64,000 nucleotides of DNA from Helicovermis profundi (GCF_033097505.1 NZ_AP028654.1:1198001-1262000); one strand, 5' to 3'. Counted from the stretch's first letter, positions 53,787-63,141 are shown. A program made the numbers and translations. The notes: a model not told the origin generated them from the letters alone.

Positions 53787-53925
53787 ATAAATGAATTTCT
53801 TGGATTCAGAGGGAGTTTTTACTCCCACTGAATCTTAGAAAACATAATCCAGGGCTTTTTTAGAGTTCTAATACCCCCACTTTTTTAAGAAGGGGGGGTA
53901 TTAGAACTCTAAGGCATCGGATAAA
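53787..53925 (-). repeat. 139-bp structured repeat, copy B (after hemL, inverted)
   Basis: Reverse complement of copy A (47054-47192), with only a few differences, mostly in the first hairpin. Here TTAGAGTTCTAATACCCCC and GGGGGTATTAGAACTCTAA make a 19-bp perfect stem (53860-53912). The second hairpin reads GATTCAG-A-GGGAGT/ACTCCC-A-CTGAATC with loop TTTT. TTTAT/ATAAA borders both ends, as in copy A. The stems could end or protect the hem transcript, but no classic T run follows the final stem. Confidence 0.85.
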
Positions 53926-53963
53926 TTAAATATTTAAAGCTTAGAAAATATATAATATATAAA

Positions 53964-54272
53964 TTAATGCTTTTTAAGAAGCACACCTACAGCTATAATG
54001 TTTTTACTAAATAAAGATTTTTCTAATTTGAAATTTAATAAAGGCGTAGATATTTTTGTGTTTTTTGAAATATATATATCTATATCGTCTATTTTAAAAA
54101 CATTATAAAGGTCTATATTTGAGGGCTTATTTAAATCAATTTCTGAAATTTCAAAAGTTTCACAACAACCACCTCCACTTATTCGAACGGTTAAAGTAAG
54201 TTCGGTTCTATTTTTTTTTCTCATAAAATCAATAACATCTTTTTCAAGGTTAATTTTAATATTTTTAGTCAT
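53964..54272 (-). CDS. Small CC/Se-motif-type protein
   Basis: This 102-aa soluble protein begins MTKNIKINLEKDVIDFMRKK, and its most striking feature is adjacent cysteines after a glycine run (RISGGGCCETFEIS, about residues 34-47). This resembles the clostridial CC/Se-motif family, in which the second Cys is selenocysteine in some members. Here both codons are Cys and there is no in-frame TGA. The ATG at 54272 follows AAAGGAGAAGATAA. Function is unknown; a redox or selenium-related role would suit the genome context but is inference. Confidence 0.6.
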   Translation of the reverse strand: MTKNIKINLEKDVIDFMRKKNRTELTLTVRISGGGCCETFEISEIDLNKPSNIDLYNVFKIDDIDIYISKNTKISTPLLNFKLEKSLFSKNIIAVGVLLKKH

Positions 54273-54388
54273 ATTTATCTTCTCCTTTAGCATTTGATGA
54301 GTCATATAATACACTGATAGTAGGAAATAACACAGTGAATGTGATTGTAAATAAATAATAATAATTAAATTTAATTATTATTTGCTAA

Positions 54389-54802
54389 TTAAAATTGTCT
54401 ATGTGAAATTTTATAATTTATATTCTTATTTTTATTTAACTTATGAATTAATACCATACATATCGAATATAGAAAAATACCAGTAAAAATGGCAAGCAAA
54501 TCTGAATTAGTATTAGATAGGCTAATCGGTAGAAAAATTTTAATTGAAATTATACCAAGTACAATAAGGAATAAAGGTAATATATAAAAAACAGCTGCAA
54601 TTTTTAGCACTTTATTAGAATTTAACTCGATATTTACAATTTCACCATTTTTAGCGTTTATATCATTGTTTACAGATATTAAATAACTCATATCACATGT
54701 AGATCCACATTTTTCACAAGACTTCCCGCAAGCTGAATTTCTAATTACTTTAACAATAACATTGTCATTATTTGATGAAATAACTCTACCAAATGTTTTC
54801 AT
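54389..54802 (-). CDS. RseC/MucC-type membrane protein (SoxR-reducing system family)
   Basis: This 137-aa protein has an N-terminal cysteine-rich cytosolic segment (SACGKSCEKCGSTCDMSYL, about residues 24-42). Two membrane helices follow (AAVFYILPLFLIVLGIISI and LLAIFTGIFLYSICMVLIH). This layout is that of RseC/RsxC-associated proteins, in which the cysteines may carry an Fe-S cluster. The ATG at 54802 follows TAGGAGGTGTTAATT. No rnf/rsx genes are in the window. It lies 116 bp upstream, on the same strand, of the CC/Se-type gene. Confidence 0.8.
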   Translation of the reverse strand: MKTFGRVISSNNDNVIVKVIRNSACGKSCEKCGSTCDMSYLISVNNDINAKNGEIVNIELNSNKVLKIAAVFYILPLFLIVLGIISIKIFLPISLSNTNSDLLAIFTGIFLYSICMVLIHKLNKNKNINYKISHRQF

Positions 54803-54897
54803 AATTAACACCTCCTACAATAAGATAAAGCAATATTTATGCCAAAGTTAGAATTAAAATAATGGTATAATGGAAAAAAAGATAAGAAGGTGATTTT

Positions 54898-56286
54898 TTG
54901 AATTATAAGAATAAAAATTTAATAAGCTTGCTTTTTATGATAATAGTTATAACTTTTCTTCATTATTTTACATCGTTTAATCATTGGGAAATTCATGAAA
55001 TTTATAGAAGACTATACTATATTCCTATTATTTTTGCAGCATTTAAATTTAGATTGAGGGGTGGATTAGTAACATCAATTTTTATAGTTCTTATTTACAC
55101 ACCACATGTTGTTTTAAACATAAATAATACAGATGTTAATTTTTTGAATCAAATTCTTGAAATGTTTTTATTTGTATTTATTGGTGTTATTACAGGGTAC
55201 CTTGCAGAAAAATTGGATATAAAAAATCAGCTCTTATTGTCACAGTTAGAAAAAATATCGCAAATTGAAATGTTAAATGAAAACATTTTGAATAGTATGA
55301 GCAGTGTACTTATTGCCTTGGATTTAAATAAAAAAGTAAAGATCACAAATAAAGCATTTAGTAATAAATTTAATAAATCTAAAATTAAAATTCCAAATTT
55401 TTTCGAAAAAGATTTGGAATTTTCGAGCATGGAAATCGATGCAGATAAAGTAATAAATGGTGAAGAAATAATTGTAAAAGGCATTTTGAATATTGATGGA
55501 GAAAATAAAAAAGAAGTTTTTAAATATACAATGTATCCTTTAGTAAATTATCTAAATAAAACTGAAGGTATAGTAATTATTTTAGAAAATGTAACAGAAA
55601 TTTTAGAGCTTGAAAAGGAAATTGAAAACTCCTCTCGTCTTACATCGATAGGGTTAATAGCATCAAGTATTGCACATGAAATAAGAAATCCGCTTGGCAT
55701 AATTCAAACTATAGTTCAAACTATTAAATACAATAGTATTAGTGAGAAGAAAAAGGATGAGGGATTGGATATCATTATTGAAGAAATTACTAGAGCAAAT
55801 AAATTTGTAAATGAATTGTTGGACTTTTCAAAAGCAAAAAAGGAAATTATTTTTAGATCTGATTTGTCTAAATTAATTGATAATGTAGTAACTACATTAA
55901 ATGTTTATGAAAAAAAATGTAATATTAAATTTAAAGTTAAAATAGTTGATGAACTAATCTGCGCTATACAAGTAGATAAAATTAAGCAAGTATTTTTAAA
56001 TATATTACTTAATGCAATAAACTCGATGGATAAGGGTGGGGTAATTATAATTAAAGGTTATAAAAAAGATAGTAATGCAGTTATAGAGTTTGTTGATGAG
56101 GGAAAGGGAATATCGAAGAAAAATATAAATGAGATATTTGATCCTTTCTTCACATCTGGAAAAGTTGGAACTGGTTTAGGATTAGCAATATCAAAAAAAA
56201 TAATTTTAGAACATAATGGACTAATAGAAGTGGAAAGTGAAGTTGATAAAGGGAGTAATTTTAAAGTAGTCTTACCACTTGGTTGA
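54898..56286 (+). CDS. Membrane sensor histidine kinase (NtrB/AtoS-like)
   Basis: This 462-aa kinase has an N-terminal membrane region (about 8-105, four or so hydrophobic segments including LLFMIIVITFLHYFTS and IFIVLIYTPHVVLNI). A PAS-like segment lies at about 130-240. The HisKA box has phospho-His260 in SSIAHEIRNPLG. The HATPase domain reads LLNAINSMDKGG, EFVDEGKGI and GKVGTGLGLAISKK. The start is TTG, preceded by AAGGTGA. It is followed 32 bp later by a sigma-54 activator, its likely partner. Confidence 0.92.
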   Translation: MNYKNKNLISLLFMIIVITFLHYFTSFNHWEIHEIYRRLYYIPIIFAAFKFRLRGGLVTSIFIVLIYTPHVVLNINNTDVNFLNQILEMFLFVFIGVITGYLAEKLDIKNQLLLSQLEKISQIEMLNENILNSMSSVLIALDLNKKVKITNKAFSNKFNKSKIKIPNFFEKDLEFSSMEIDADKVINGEEIIVKGILNIDGENKKEVFKYTMYPLVNYLNKTEGIVIILENVTEILELEKEIENSSRLTSIGLIASSIAHEIRNPLGIIQTIVQTIKYNSISEKKKDEGLDIIIEEITRANKFVNELLDFSKAKKEIIFRSDLSKLIDNVVTTLNVYEKKCNIKFKVKIVDELICAIQVDKIKQVFLNILLNAINSMDKGGVIIIKGYKKDSNAVIEFVDEGKGISKKNINEIFDPFFTSGKVGTGLGLAISKKIILEHNGLIEVESEVDKGSNFKVVLPLG

Positions 56287-56318
56287 TATAAATGTATAGG
56301 ATACAAATAGGAGAGTAT

Positions 56319-57671
56319 ATGAAAACTAAATTATTGGTTGTAGATGATGAAAAAAACATGATTTGGGCATTAAATAATGCACTATCATCAAAAAAATACT
56401 GTGTAGTTAATGCAATGAACGGAGTTGAAGCGATTAAAAGTTTTAAAAATGAAAATCCAAGTTTGGTTTTATTAGATATAAAGTTACCAGATATTGATGG
56501 AATTGAAGTTTTAAAAGAACTTAAAAAAATAGACTCCAATATACCAATTATTATGATGACAGCACATGGTACAATTCAAACTGCAATAACTGCTATGAAA
56601 ATTGGTGCTACGGATTATTTGTCTAAACCTTTTGATTTAGAAGAATTAAAAATAATTATTGAGAAGGCACTAGATATAGGAGAAATGAAAAAACAAATAT
56701 ATTTTCTTAAAAATGAGCTCAAAAAAACTTCAAATATCGCAATAATTGGAAAAGAAAAAAAATTCATTGAAGTAATAGATATGGCTAAAAATGTAGCAAG
56801 TAGCGATGCGACAGTGTTAATTTCTGGAGAAAGTGGAACAGGAAAAGAAGTGGTCGCAGATTATATTCATAATTTAAGTGAAAGAAATGAGCGTCCATTA
56901 ATAAAAGTAAATTGTGCCTCACTATCAGATAGTCTTTTAGAGAGTGAACTCTTTGGTCATGAAAAAGGAGCTTTTACCGGTGCTTTTGAAAAAAAACTTG
57001 GTAGATTTGAAAGAGCAGATGGTGGAAGTATTTTCTTAGATGAGATAGGTGAAATTTCACAAAACGTCCAAGTAAAACTATTAAGAATAATTCAGCAAAA
57101 AGAATTTGAAAGGGTCGGTGGAATAGAATCTCTTAAGCTTGATGTTAGAATTATTGCTGCAACGAATAGAGATTTAAAAAAGCTTGTTGAAGAAGGTAAA
57201 TTTAGAGAAGATTTATTTTATAGATTAAATGTTATTCCGATTCATATGCCTCCTCTTAGAGAAAGAAAAAATGATATTCCACTTTTAATAGAATATTTTT
57301 TAAAGAAATACTCTGTTAAAATGCATAAAGAAAATATAAAATTTTCAAAAGAGTCAATAGAATTGATGAAAAATTATAGATGGAGAGGTAATATACGAGA
57401 ACTAGAAAATATAATAGAAAGAATGGTTATACTTTCAAAAGAAAACATTATAAAAAGTGAATCTTTACCTATTGAAATCTTTGCAAAAGAAAGTATTAAA
57501 TCTAATTATAAGTTGCCAGAAAAAGGAATAAAACTTGATGAATTAGAAAAGGAATTTATTTTACAAGCTTTAAAAAAAGTTAACAATAATCAAACAAATG
57601 CTGCAAAATTACTTGGAATAACAAGACATACTTTATTATATAGAATGGGAAAATATAAACTTAAAAAATGA
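56319..57671 (+). CDS. Sigma-54-dependent response regulator
   Basis: This 450-aa NtrC-family activator has a receiver domain with Asp53 in LVLLDIKLPDIDG. The AAA+ domain has Walker A GESGTGKE (about 169), the sigma-54 contact loop GAFTGA (about 217) and Walker B GSIFLDEIGE. A C-terminal Fis-type helix-turn-helix reads NQTNAAKLLGITRHTLLYRM. The ATG at 56319 follows TAGGAGAG. It should be phosphorylated by the upstream kinase and act with RpoN (59453). The neighbouring xdhC and yqeB genes are candidate targets, although I see no clear -24/-12 element before them. Confidence 0.94.
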   Translation: MKTKLLVVDDEKNMIWALNNALSSKKYCVVNAMNGVEAIKSFKNENPSLVLLDIKLPDIDGIEVLKELKKIDSNIPIIMMTAHGTIQTAITAMKIGATDYLSKPFDLEELKIIIEKALDIGEMKKQIYFLKNELKKTSNIAIIGKEKKFIEVIDMAKNVASSDATVLISGESGTGKEVVADYIHNLSERNERPLIKVNCASLSDSLLESELFGHEKGAFTGAFEKKLGRFERADGGSIFLDEIGEISQNVQVKLLRIIQQKEFERVGGIESLKLDVRIIAATNRDLKKLVEEGKFREDLFYRLNVIPIHMPPLRERKNDIPLLIEYFLKKYSVKMHKENIKFSKESIELMKNYRWRGNIRELENIIERMVILSKENIIKSESLPIEIFAKESIKSNYKLPEKGIKLDELEKEFILQALKKVNNNQTNAAKLLGITRHTLLYRMGKYKLKK

Positions 57672-57748
57672 TTTATAAAATTATAATATATATATTTAAA
57701 TATTAAAAAAGTATAATAAATAATGAATTTATATTAATTGGAGGGAAT

Positions 57749-58543
57749 ATGAGTATATACTATAAAATAAGTGAAATGATTAAAGAAAATAAAAAATTTG
57801 CAGTAGCTACAATTATTGAGTCGAAGGGTTCAACTCCTGCTCATGCTGGCAAAATGATTATTAATAGTGATGGAAGTATAATTGGTACTATTGGAGGAGG
57901 CTTAGCAGAAAAATATGTTATTAATGAATCTATTTCTGCAATTAAAGAAGATTCATCTAAAATTGTAGAATACACATTAAATAATGCTAAAGAAGGCGGG
58001 CTTGATATGCTTTGTGGTGGAGATTTAAAAGTATTTATTGAAGTTAATAATATAAGACCAACTTTAGTGTTAATAGGCGGTGGACATGTAAATTATGCTA
58101 TCTCGAAATTAGTTGATTTTTTAAAGTTTGATTTAATTGTTGTGGAGGATAGAAAAGAATTTTGTAATAAAGAAAGGTATCCTTTTGCGAAAAAATTGTA
58201 TAATGACTTTGATATGGAGAAATCTTTAAAAAATTTAGTAACTGATAGTAATACATATATTGTTATTGCAACAAGAGATGGAGATGAAATGGCTCTTCGC
58301 GAGATTATTGAAAAGGAAAGCGCGTATATTGGAGTTATTGGAAGTAAAAGAAAAGTAAAAGTAGTTTTGAATAATATTGCAAAGGACGGTGTAAAAAAAG
58401 AACTTATCGATAAAGTATGTGCACCAATTGGTTTAGATATTGGTTCAAATTCTCCTGAGGAAATTGCAATAAGTATTATCTCTGAAATACTTATGATTAA
58501 AAATGGTGGAAGTGCAAGGCAAATGAAGGAGGTTAAAAAGTGA
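57749..58543 (+). CDS. xdhC: XdhC/CoxI family molybdenum hydroxylase maturation factor
   Basis: This 264-aa protein has the XdhC/CoxI N-terminal segment (ATIIESKGSTPAHAGKMII, IIGTIGGGLAEKY). A Rossmann-type C-terminal domain follows (LVLIGGGHVNYAISKLV, IATRDGDEMALREII, YIGVIGSKRKVKVV). These proteins bind the molybdenum cofactor and help sulfurate and insert it into xanthine dehydrogenase-type enzymes. TTGGAGGGAAT precedes the ATG. It overlaps yqeB by 4 bp, so both act together. Confidence 0.92.
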   Translation: MSIYYKISEMIKENKKFAVATIIESKGSTPAHAGKMIINSDGSIIGTIGGGLAEKYVINESISAIKEDSSKIVEYTLNNAKEGGLDMLCGGDLKVFIEVNNIRPTLVLIGGGHVNYAISKLVDFLKFDLIVVEDRKEFCNKERYPFAKKLYNDFDMEKSLKNLVTDSNTYIVIATRDGDEMALREIIEKESAYIGVIGSKRKVKVVLNNIAKDGVKKELIDKVCAPIGLDIGSNSPEEIAISIISEILMIKNGGSARQMKEVKK

Positions 58544-59352
58544 AAAATTATGTTGTTGTTAGAGGTGCAGGCGATCTTGCTAGTGGTGTTATATATAGAC
58601 TTTCAAATTCAGGATTTAATGTAGTATCACTTGAGACAAAAAAACCATCTGTTATAAGAAGAACGGTGTCTTTTGCACAGGCTGTGTATGATGATGAATA
58701 TAAGGTTGAAGATAAATTAGCAGTTAAACTTGACTTAGATGATGTGGATTTTGAAAAAAAAATTAATAAACTTCTCGACGAAAAAAAAATACCTCTTGTA
58801 GTTGACCCTCAAGGTAAAACTATAGAAATATTAAAACCTAAAGTAGTAATTGATGCTATATTGGCTAAAAAAAACTTAGGTACAAATATTGATATGGCTG
58901 ATATTGTTATAGGTCTTGGACCAGGATTCACGGCTGGAGAAGATGTTAATGCAGTTATTGAAACAATGAGAGGACATAATGTCGGAAGAGTAATATATAG
59001 CGGATCAGCTTTAAAGGATACTGGTATACCAGGAGTGATTGGAGGAGTCGCTAAAGAGAGAGTGATTAAATCTCCTTGTGCTGGAGAGATTGAACATATT
59101 GTTAAAATATCTGACCTTGTAAAAAAAGGCGATCCGATTTTGAAAGTTTCAGGTGAAATTGTATATGCTAGTATTTCTGGTGTGGTTAGAGGTCTTATTA
59201 ATGAAGGCTATCTTGTTACAAAGGGTTTTAAAATTGCAGATATAGATCCAAGAGATGTTAAAGATAATTGTTTTACAATTTCAGATAAAGCAAGATCAAT
59301 TGGAGGAGCAGTTTTAGAAGCAATATTAAATCTTAGTAATTTTAATTTTTAG
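58540..59352 (+). CDS. yqeB: YqeB, selenium-dependent molybdenum hydroxylase maturation protein
   Basis: This 270-aa member of the EF2563/YqeB family starts VVVRGAGDLASGVIYRL, with VSLETKKPSVIRRTVSFAQA and GLGPGFTAGEDVNAVIET. The family occurs with molybdenum hydroxylases that carry a labile selenium at the active site, so it suggests such an enzyme elsewhere in the genome. The start is GTG, after GGAGGTTAAAAA and overlapping the xdhC stop (GTGA). No hydroxylase subunit is in this window. Confidence 0.9.
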   Translation: MKNYVVVRGAGDLASGVIYRLSNSGFNVVSLETKKPSVIRRTVSFAQAVYDDEYKVEDKLAVKLDLDDVDFEKKINKLLDEKKIPLVVDPQGKTIEILKPKVVIDAILAKKNLGTNIDMADIVIGLGPGFTAGEDVNAVIETMRGHNVGRVIYSGSALKDTGIPGVIGGVAKERVIKSPCAGEIEHIVKISDLVKKGDPILKVSGEIVYASISGVVRGLINEGYLVTKGFKIADIDPRDVKDNCFTISDKARSIGGAVLEAILNLSNFNF

Positions 59353-59375
59353 AAATGATTGTTAGTATAAATAGC

Positions 59376-59404
59376 TTTTGATTAATGCTAAATACTGATA
59401 TAAT
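59376..59404 (+). promoter_or_regulatory. Possible rpoN promoter
   Basis: TTTTGA (59376-59381), 17-bp spacer, TATAAT (59399-59404), about 50 bp upstream of the rpoN ATG. The -35 box is only a partial match. Confidence 0.45.
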
Positions 59405-59452
59405 GGATATGTACTTAAATTATGTTCAAAATATCAAGGAAATGGTGTTATT

Positions 59453-60895
59453 ATGAAAATGAATTTTAGCTTAAATTTAGTTCAAACTCAAAAGCTCGTT
59501 ATGACTCCTGAATTAAGACAGTCAATTGAAATGTTGCAATATAGTTCTTTGGAGCTTAATGAATATATAAAAGAAGAACTGTTAAATAATCCAATATTGT
59601 CAAAAGATGAAGTTTTAAAAGTTGATAGTGAAAAAAATGAGATAAGTGAAGAAAAAAAAATAAATGATAAAGAAAATGATAATCAAGATAATGAAAGCAA
59701 AGAAGAATATAGTGTTGAAAATGAAATTGATTGGAAATCATTAGCAAATGATTTCTCTTCTGATAGATTTAAAAAAGTTAATTATGAAGTAAAAGATGAA
59801 GTTTCTTATGATAATTTTATTGCAAGTGAAGAAACTTTGAATGAGCATTTGCTTTTTCAGCTTCAATTGACTGTTCTTTCTAATAGATATAAAGAAGTTG
59901 CGAAGTATATTATAGAAAATATTGATACAAATGGATATTTAGATATTTCAAGTGACGAGGTAAAAGAAATATATGGGGTTAGCGATGATGAAATTGAAGA
60001 AATAATAAATACTATTCAAACATTTGAACCACTTGGAGTTGCTTCAAGAACGCTTGAAGAATGTTTATTAATTCAATCTCGGGTGAAGTATGAAGATGAT
60101 TTAATTATTAAAGCCATTATAAAAAATCATTTAGAAAACTTGGGGTGCAATAGAATTTCTATTATTGCTAAAGCTTTAGGTGAACCTATTACTTGCGTTC
60201 AAGATGCATGTGATAAGATAAAAAAATTAGAACCTAAACCTGGAAGAAGCTATTCTTCTCTAAAAGATGTTAAGTATGTTACACCAGACGTTATTATTAA
60301 CAAGGTTGATAATGAATATGTAATTGTGGTTAGTGATACGAGTGCGCCTAAACTATATATAAATAAATTTTATAGTTCTTTGTTAAATCAAAATCTCAAT
60401 GACAGTACTACGGCTTATATTAAAGAAAAATTAAATGCAGCGCTGAAAATAATTAAAAATATTGAACAAAGAAGAAATACTATTTATAGAGTAGTTAAGT
60501 CGATTTTAGATTATCAATTAGATTTTTTTGAAAAAGGGCCAATGTATTTAAGAACACTTACTTTGAAGGATATAGCAGATGAAATTGAAGTTCATGAATC
60601 TACGGTTAGTAGAGCTATTAGTGGAAAATACATGCAATGTCCTAATGGACTATTTGAAATTAAATATTTTTTTCAAAGTGGTGTTTCAAGTTCATTTGGA
60701 GAAGGGGTATCGTCTGAGAGTATAAAGATGATTATTAAAGAGATGATTAATAAAGAAAATTCAAACAAACCTATTAGTGACCAGTTTATTTCTAATGAGC
60801 TAAATGAATTAGGTATTAAAGTTTCTAGAAGGACAATTGCAAAATATAGAGATGAACTTGGAATATTGTCATCCTCGAAGCGAAAAAGATATTAA
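59453..60895 (+). CDS. rpoN: RNA polymerase sigma-54 factor
   Basis: 480 aa. Region I, the activator-interacting part, is at the N-terminus (NLVQTQKLVMTPELRQSIEM). An acidic low-complexity linker rich in Glu, Asp, Lys and Asn follows (about 60-110). Then come the core-binding region and a helix-turn-helix (TLKDIADEIEVHESTVSRAI). The RpoN box at the C-terminus reads VSRRTIAKYRDELGI and contacts the -24 element. It lies just behind the xdhC-yqeB pair and close to a matching activator, and ahead of the glycolytic genes. Confidence 0.95.
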   Translation: MKMNFSLNLVQTQKLVMTPELRQSIEMLQYSSLELNEYIKEELLNNPILSKDEVLKVDSEKNEISEEKKINDKENDNQDNESKEEYSVENEIDWKSLANDFSSDRFKKVNYEVKDEVSYDNFIASEETLNEHLLFQLQLTVLSNRYKEVAKYIIENIDTNGYLDISSDEVKEIYGVSDDEIEEIINTIQTFEPLGVASRTLEECLLIQSRVKYEDDLIIKAIIKNHLENLGCNRISIIAKALGEPITCVQDACDKIKKLEPKPGRSYSSLKDVKYVTPDVIINKVDNEYVIVVSDTSAPKLYINKFYSSLLNQNLNDSTTAYIKEKLNAALKIIKNIEQRRNTIYRVVKSILDYQLDFFEKGPMYLRTLTLKDIADEIEVHESTVSRAISGKYMQCPNGLFEIKYFFQSGVSSSFGEGVSSESIKMIIKEMINKENSNKPISDQFISNELNELGIKVSRRTIAKYRDELGILSSSKRKRY

Positions 60896-60932
60896 ATAAA
60901 AAAATTAACAAATAAAAAAAACTAATTGAGTA

Positions 60933-60961
60933 TTCCATTTAAGATGTAATTATGGTATTAT
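60933..60961 (+). promoter_or_regulatory. Candidate promoter of the cggR-gapA-pgk operon
   Basis: TTCCAT (60933-60938), 17-bp spacer, TATTAT (60956-60961). It is about 33 bp upstream of the predicted CggR operator. The match is only moderate. Confidence 0.45.
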
Positions 60962-60993
60962 TAATCTAGTGATTGGTTTTTTTTTATACTTGA

Positions 60994-61027
60994 TGGGACA
61001 AAATGTGACGTACGGACTTCAAATGTC
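60994..61027 (+). promoter_or_regulatory. Predicted CggR operator
   Basis: Two tandem half-sites lie just before the cggR ribosome binding site: GGGAC-N6-TGAC (from 60995) and CGGAC-N6-TGTC (61013-61027). The Bacillus subtilis CggR site is two direct repeats of CGGGAC-N6-TGTC spaced 20 bp apart; here the period is 18 bp. Position and sequence fit autoregulation by CggR. Confidence 0.65.
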
Positions 61028-61043
61028 CCGTGTGGAGGAATAT

Positions 61044-62105
61044 ATGCGAGAATTAAAAGAATGTAAAAATTGCATAAAGGTTGATGAAATCACATCGGTA
61101 TTTAAAACGATTGCTCCTGAAATGGTGAAAGTTTTAGAAGACAGGTATAATATGCTTCGTATTATTAGTTATTTAGAACCTATTGGGAGAAGAAGTTTAT
61201 CAAATAAACTTGATATTACTGAGAGAATTATTAGAAAAGAAGCAAACGTATTAAAAGAAAATAATTTAGTTGAATTTTCTCTTGAAGGGATGTCTTTAAC
61301 TCTTACCGGTGAAAATACTCTTAGAATGCTAAATATATTTTTTAAAGATTTAAAAGGCATCAAGTCTCTTGAAGAAAAAGTGGCTGAAAAACTTAATATA
61401 AAAAAAGTTATAATAGCAGCATCGTCAGATGATGATAAATTACTTACTCTTAAAGAACTTGGAAAAGTTGGATCTGATTATTTAAATCAAATTTTATTAA
61501 AAGAAAGTGTTATTGGTGTAACGGGTGGTTCTTCTGTCGCAAGTGTAATTGATGTATTTAAAAAAGATAAGCTAGATTTTTCAAAATGCATAGTAATACC
61601 TGCTAGGGGTGGACTTGGTAATAAAGCTGAATTTCAAGCTAATACATTAGCAGAAAAATTGGCAAACAAGCTAGGTTCAAGTTATAAAACATTGTATACT
61701 CCTGACGTCTTATCTAAAAGCACTATTGATTTGCTTATGAGTGAACCCGAGATTAAAGAAACTATAGATACACTTGAAAAAATTGATTTATTAATTTTTG
61801 GAATTGGGAATGCTGAAACAATGTCAAAAAGAAGAAGTTTGAACAGTGAAAAAATTGGTATCATACTAAATAAGGGTGCGGTTTCAGAAGCATTTGGTTA
61901 TTATTTTGATAAAAATGGAGAAATTGTACATGAAATGAGTACGATAGGTATTAAATTAAGTACTTTTAAAAAATTGGGTAATTTAATTGCTGTAGCTGGT
62001 GGTGAAGAAAAAGTTGCATCAATTATTTCAATATGTAAGCTTAATTCTAATCTAGTGTTAATCACAGATGAGAATGTTGCAAGGAAAATTATTAACGACA
62101 ACTAA
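61044..62105 (+). CDS. cggR: Central glycolytic genes regulator (SorC family)
   Basis: This 353-aa repressor of the downstream glycolytic genes, released by fructose-1,6-bisphosphate, has an N-terminal winged helix ([20 protein letters not shown]). A SorC-type sugar-phosphate-binding domain follows ([53 protein letters not shown]). The ATG at 61044 follows TGGAGGAATAT; the open frame runs back through the operator region and is not used. gapA follows 13 bp after its stop. Confidence 0.93.
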   Translation: MRELKECKNCIKVDEITSVFKTIAPEMVKVLEDRYNMLRIISYLEPIGRRSLSNKLDITERIIRKEANVLKENNLVEFSLEGMSLTLTGENTLRMLNIFFKDLKGIKSLEEKVAEKLNIKKVIIAASSDDDKLLTLKELGKVGSDYLNQILLKESVIGVTGGSSVASVIDVFKKDKLDFSKCIVIPARGGLGNKAEFQANTLAEKLANKLGSSYKTLYTPDVLSKSTIDLLMSEPEIKETIDTLEKIDLLIFGIGNAETMSKRRSLNSEKIGIILNKGAVSEAFGYYFDKNGEIVHEMSTIGIKLSTFKKLGNLIAVAGGEEKVASIISICKLNSNLVLITDENVARKIINDN

Positions 62106-62118
62106 GGAGGAAGTAAAA

Positions 62119-63135
62119 ATGAAGACAAAAGTAGCAATTAATGGATTTGGTAGAATTGGTAGAAATGCATTTAAGGTGGCAATGGCAAACAAAAATTTGA
62201 ATTTTGATATTGTAGCAATTAATGATTTAACTGATGCTAAAACATTAGCTCATTTATTAAAATATGATAGTTTATTTGGTCAATTTGAAGGTACTGTTGA
62301 AGCTAAAGAGAGTTCTCTTGTTGTTAACGGTAAAGAAATTAAGATTTTTGCCGAAAGAGATCCTGAAAATTTACCTTGGGGTGAACTTGGAATAGACATA
62401 GTAATTGAATCAACTGGTTTCTTTAGAAAAAGAGAAGGAGCTGAAAAACATATTAAAGCAGGAGCTAAAAAAGTTGTTATTTCTGCACCAGCATCTGGAG
62501 AAGACAAAACAATTGTTATGGGTGTAAACGACAATGAATATGATCCTAAGAATCATAATATTGTTTCAAATGCATCATGTACAACAAACTGTTTAGCACC
62601 ATTTTCAAAAGTTATTGATGAAAATTTTGGTATTGTATCTGGTCTTATGACTACAATTCATTCTTATACAAACGATCAAAAAATTCTTGATGCTCCACAC
62701 TCTGATTTAAGAAGAGCAAGAGCAGCAGCTGAGTCTATTATACCAACTACTACTGGTGCTGCAAAAGCAGTTGCTTTAGTACTTCCTCAATTGAAAGGTA
62801 AAGTTAATGGTATGGCAATGAGAGTTCCAACTCCAGATGTTTCAATAGTTGATATTGTATTTGAGGTAGAAAAAACTGCTAGTGCGGAAGAAGTAAATGC
62901 AGCTCTTAAAGTAGCAGCTATGGAAGGATCTTTAAAAGGTATTTTAGGCTATTCTGATGAGCCTTTAGTTTCAAAAGATTATTTAAAAGATCCAAGATCT
63001 TCAATAGTTGATGGTTTATCAACTATGGCTATAGGTGATAGATTAATAAAAGTTGTTTCATGGTATGATAATGAATGGGGATATTCAAACCGTGTAATCG
63101 ATTTAGTTTCATTTATGATTGAAAAAGGATTATAA
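62119..63135 (+). CDS. gapA: Glyceraldehyde-3-phosphate dehydrogenase
   Basis: NAD-dependent glycolytic enzyme, 338 aa. NAD-binding [13 protein letters not shown] at the N-terminus, catalytic cysteine (about 154) in [12 protein letters not shown], histidine in TIHSYTNDQ, and C-terminal [31 protein letters not shown] precedes the ATG at 62119. It lies between its regulator cggR and pgk. Confidence 0.97.
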   Translation: MKTKVAINGFGRIGRNAFKVAMANKNLNFDIVAINDLTDAKTLAHLLKYDSLFGQFEGTVEAKESSLVVNGKEIKIFAERDPENLPWGELGIDIVIESTGFFRKREGAEKHIKAGAKKVVISAPASGEDKTIVMGVNDNEYDPKNHNIVSNASCTTNCLAPFSKVIDENFGIVSGLMTTIHSYTNDQKILDAPHSDLRRARAAAESIIPTTTGAAKAVALVLPQLKGKVNGMAMRVPTPDVSIVDIVFEVEKTASAEEVNAALKVAAMEGSLKGILGYSDEPLVSKDYLKDPRSSIVDGLSTMAIGDRLIKVVSWYDNEWGYSNRVIDLVSFMIEKGL

Positions 63136-63141
63136 AAAAAC

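Noticed and set aside
53787-53925. Copy B as an ordinary rho-independent terminator of the hem operon
   Set aside because: The stems are strong, but no T run follows the last one, and the identical unit also stands upstream of hemA in opposite orientation, so a repeat element explains it better.
57672-57748. Sigma-54 promoter (-24 GG, -12 GC) before xdhC
   Set aside because: The 77-bp spacer contains no GG/GC pair with the required spacing.
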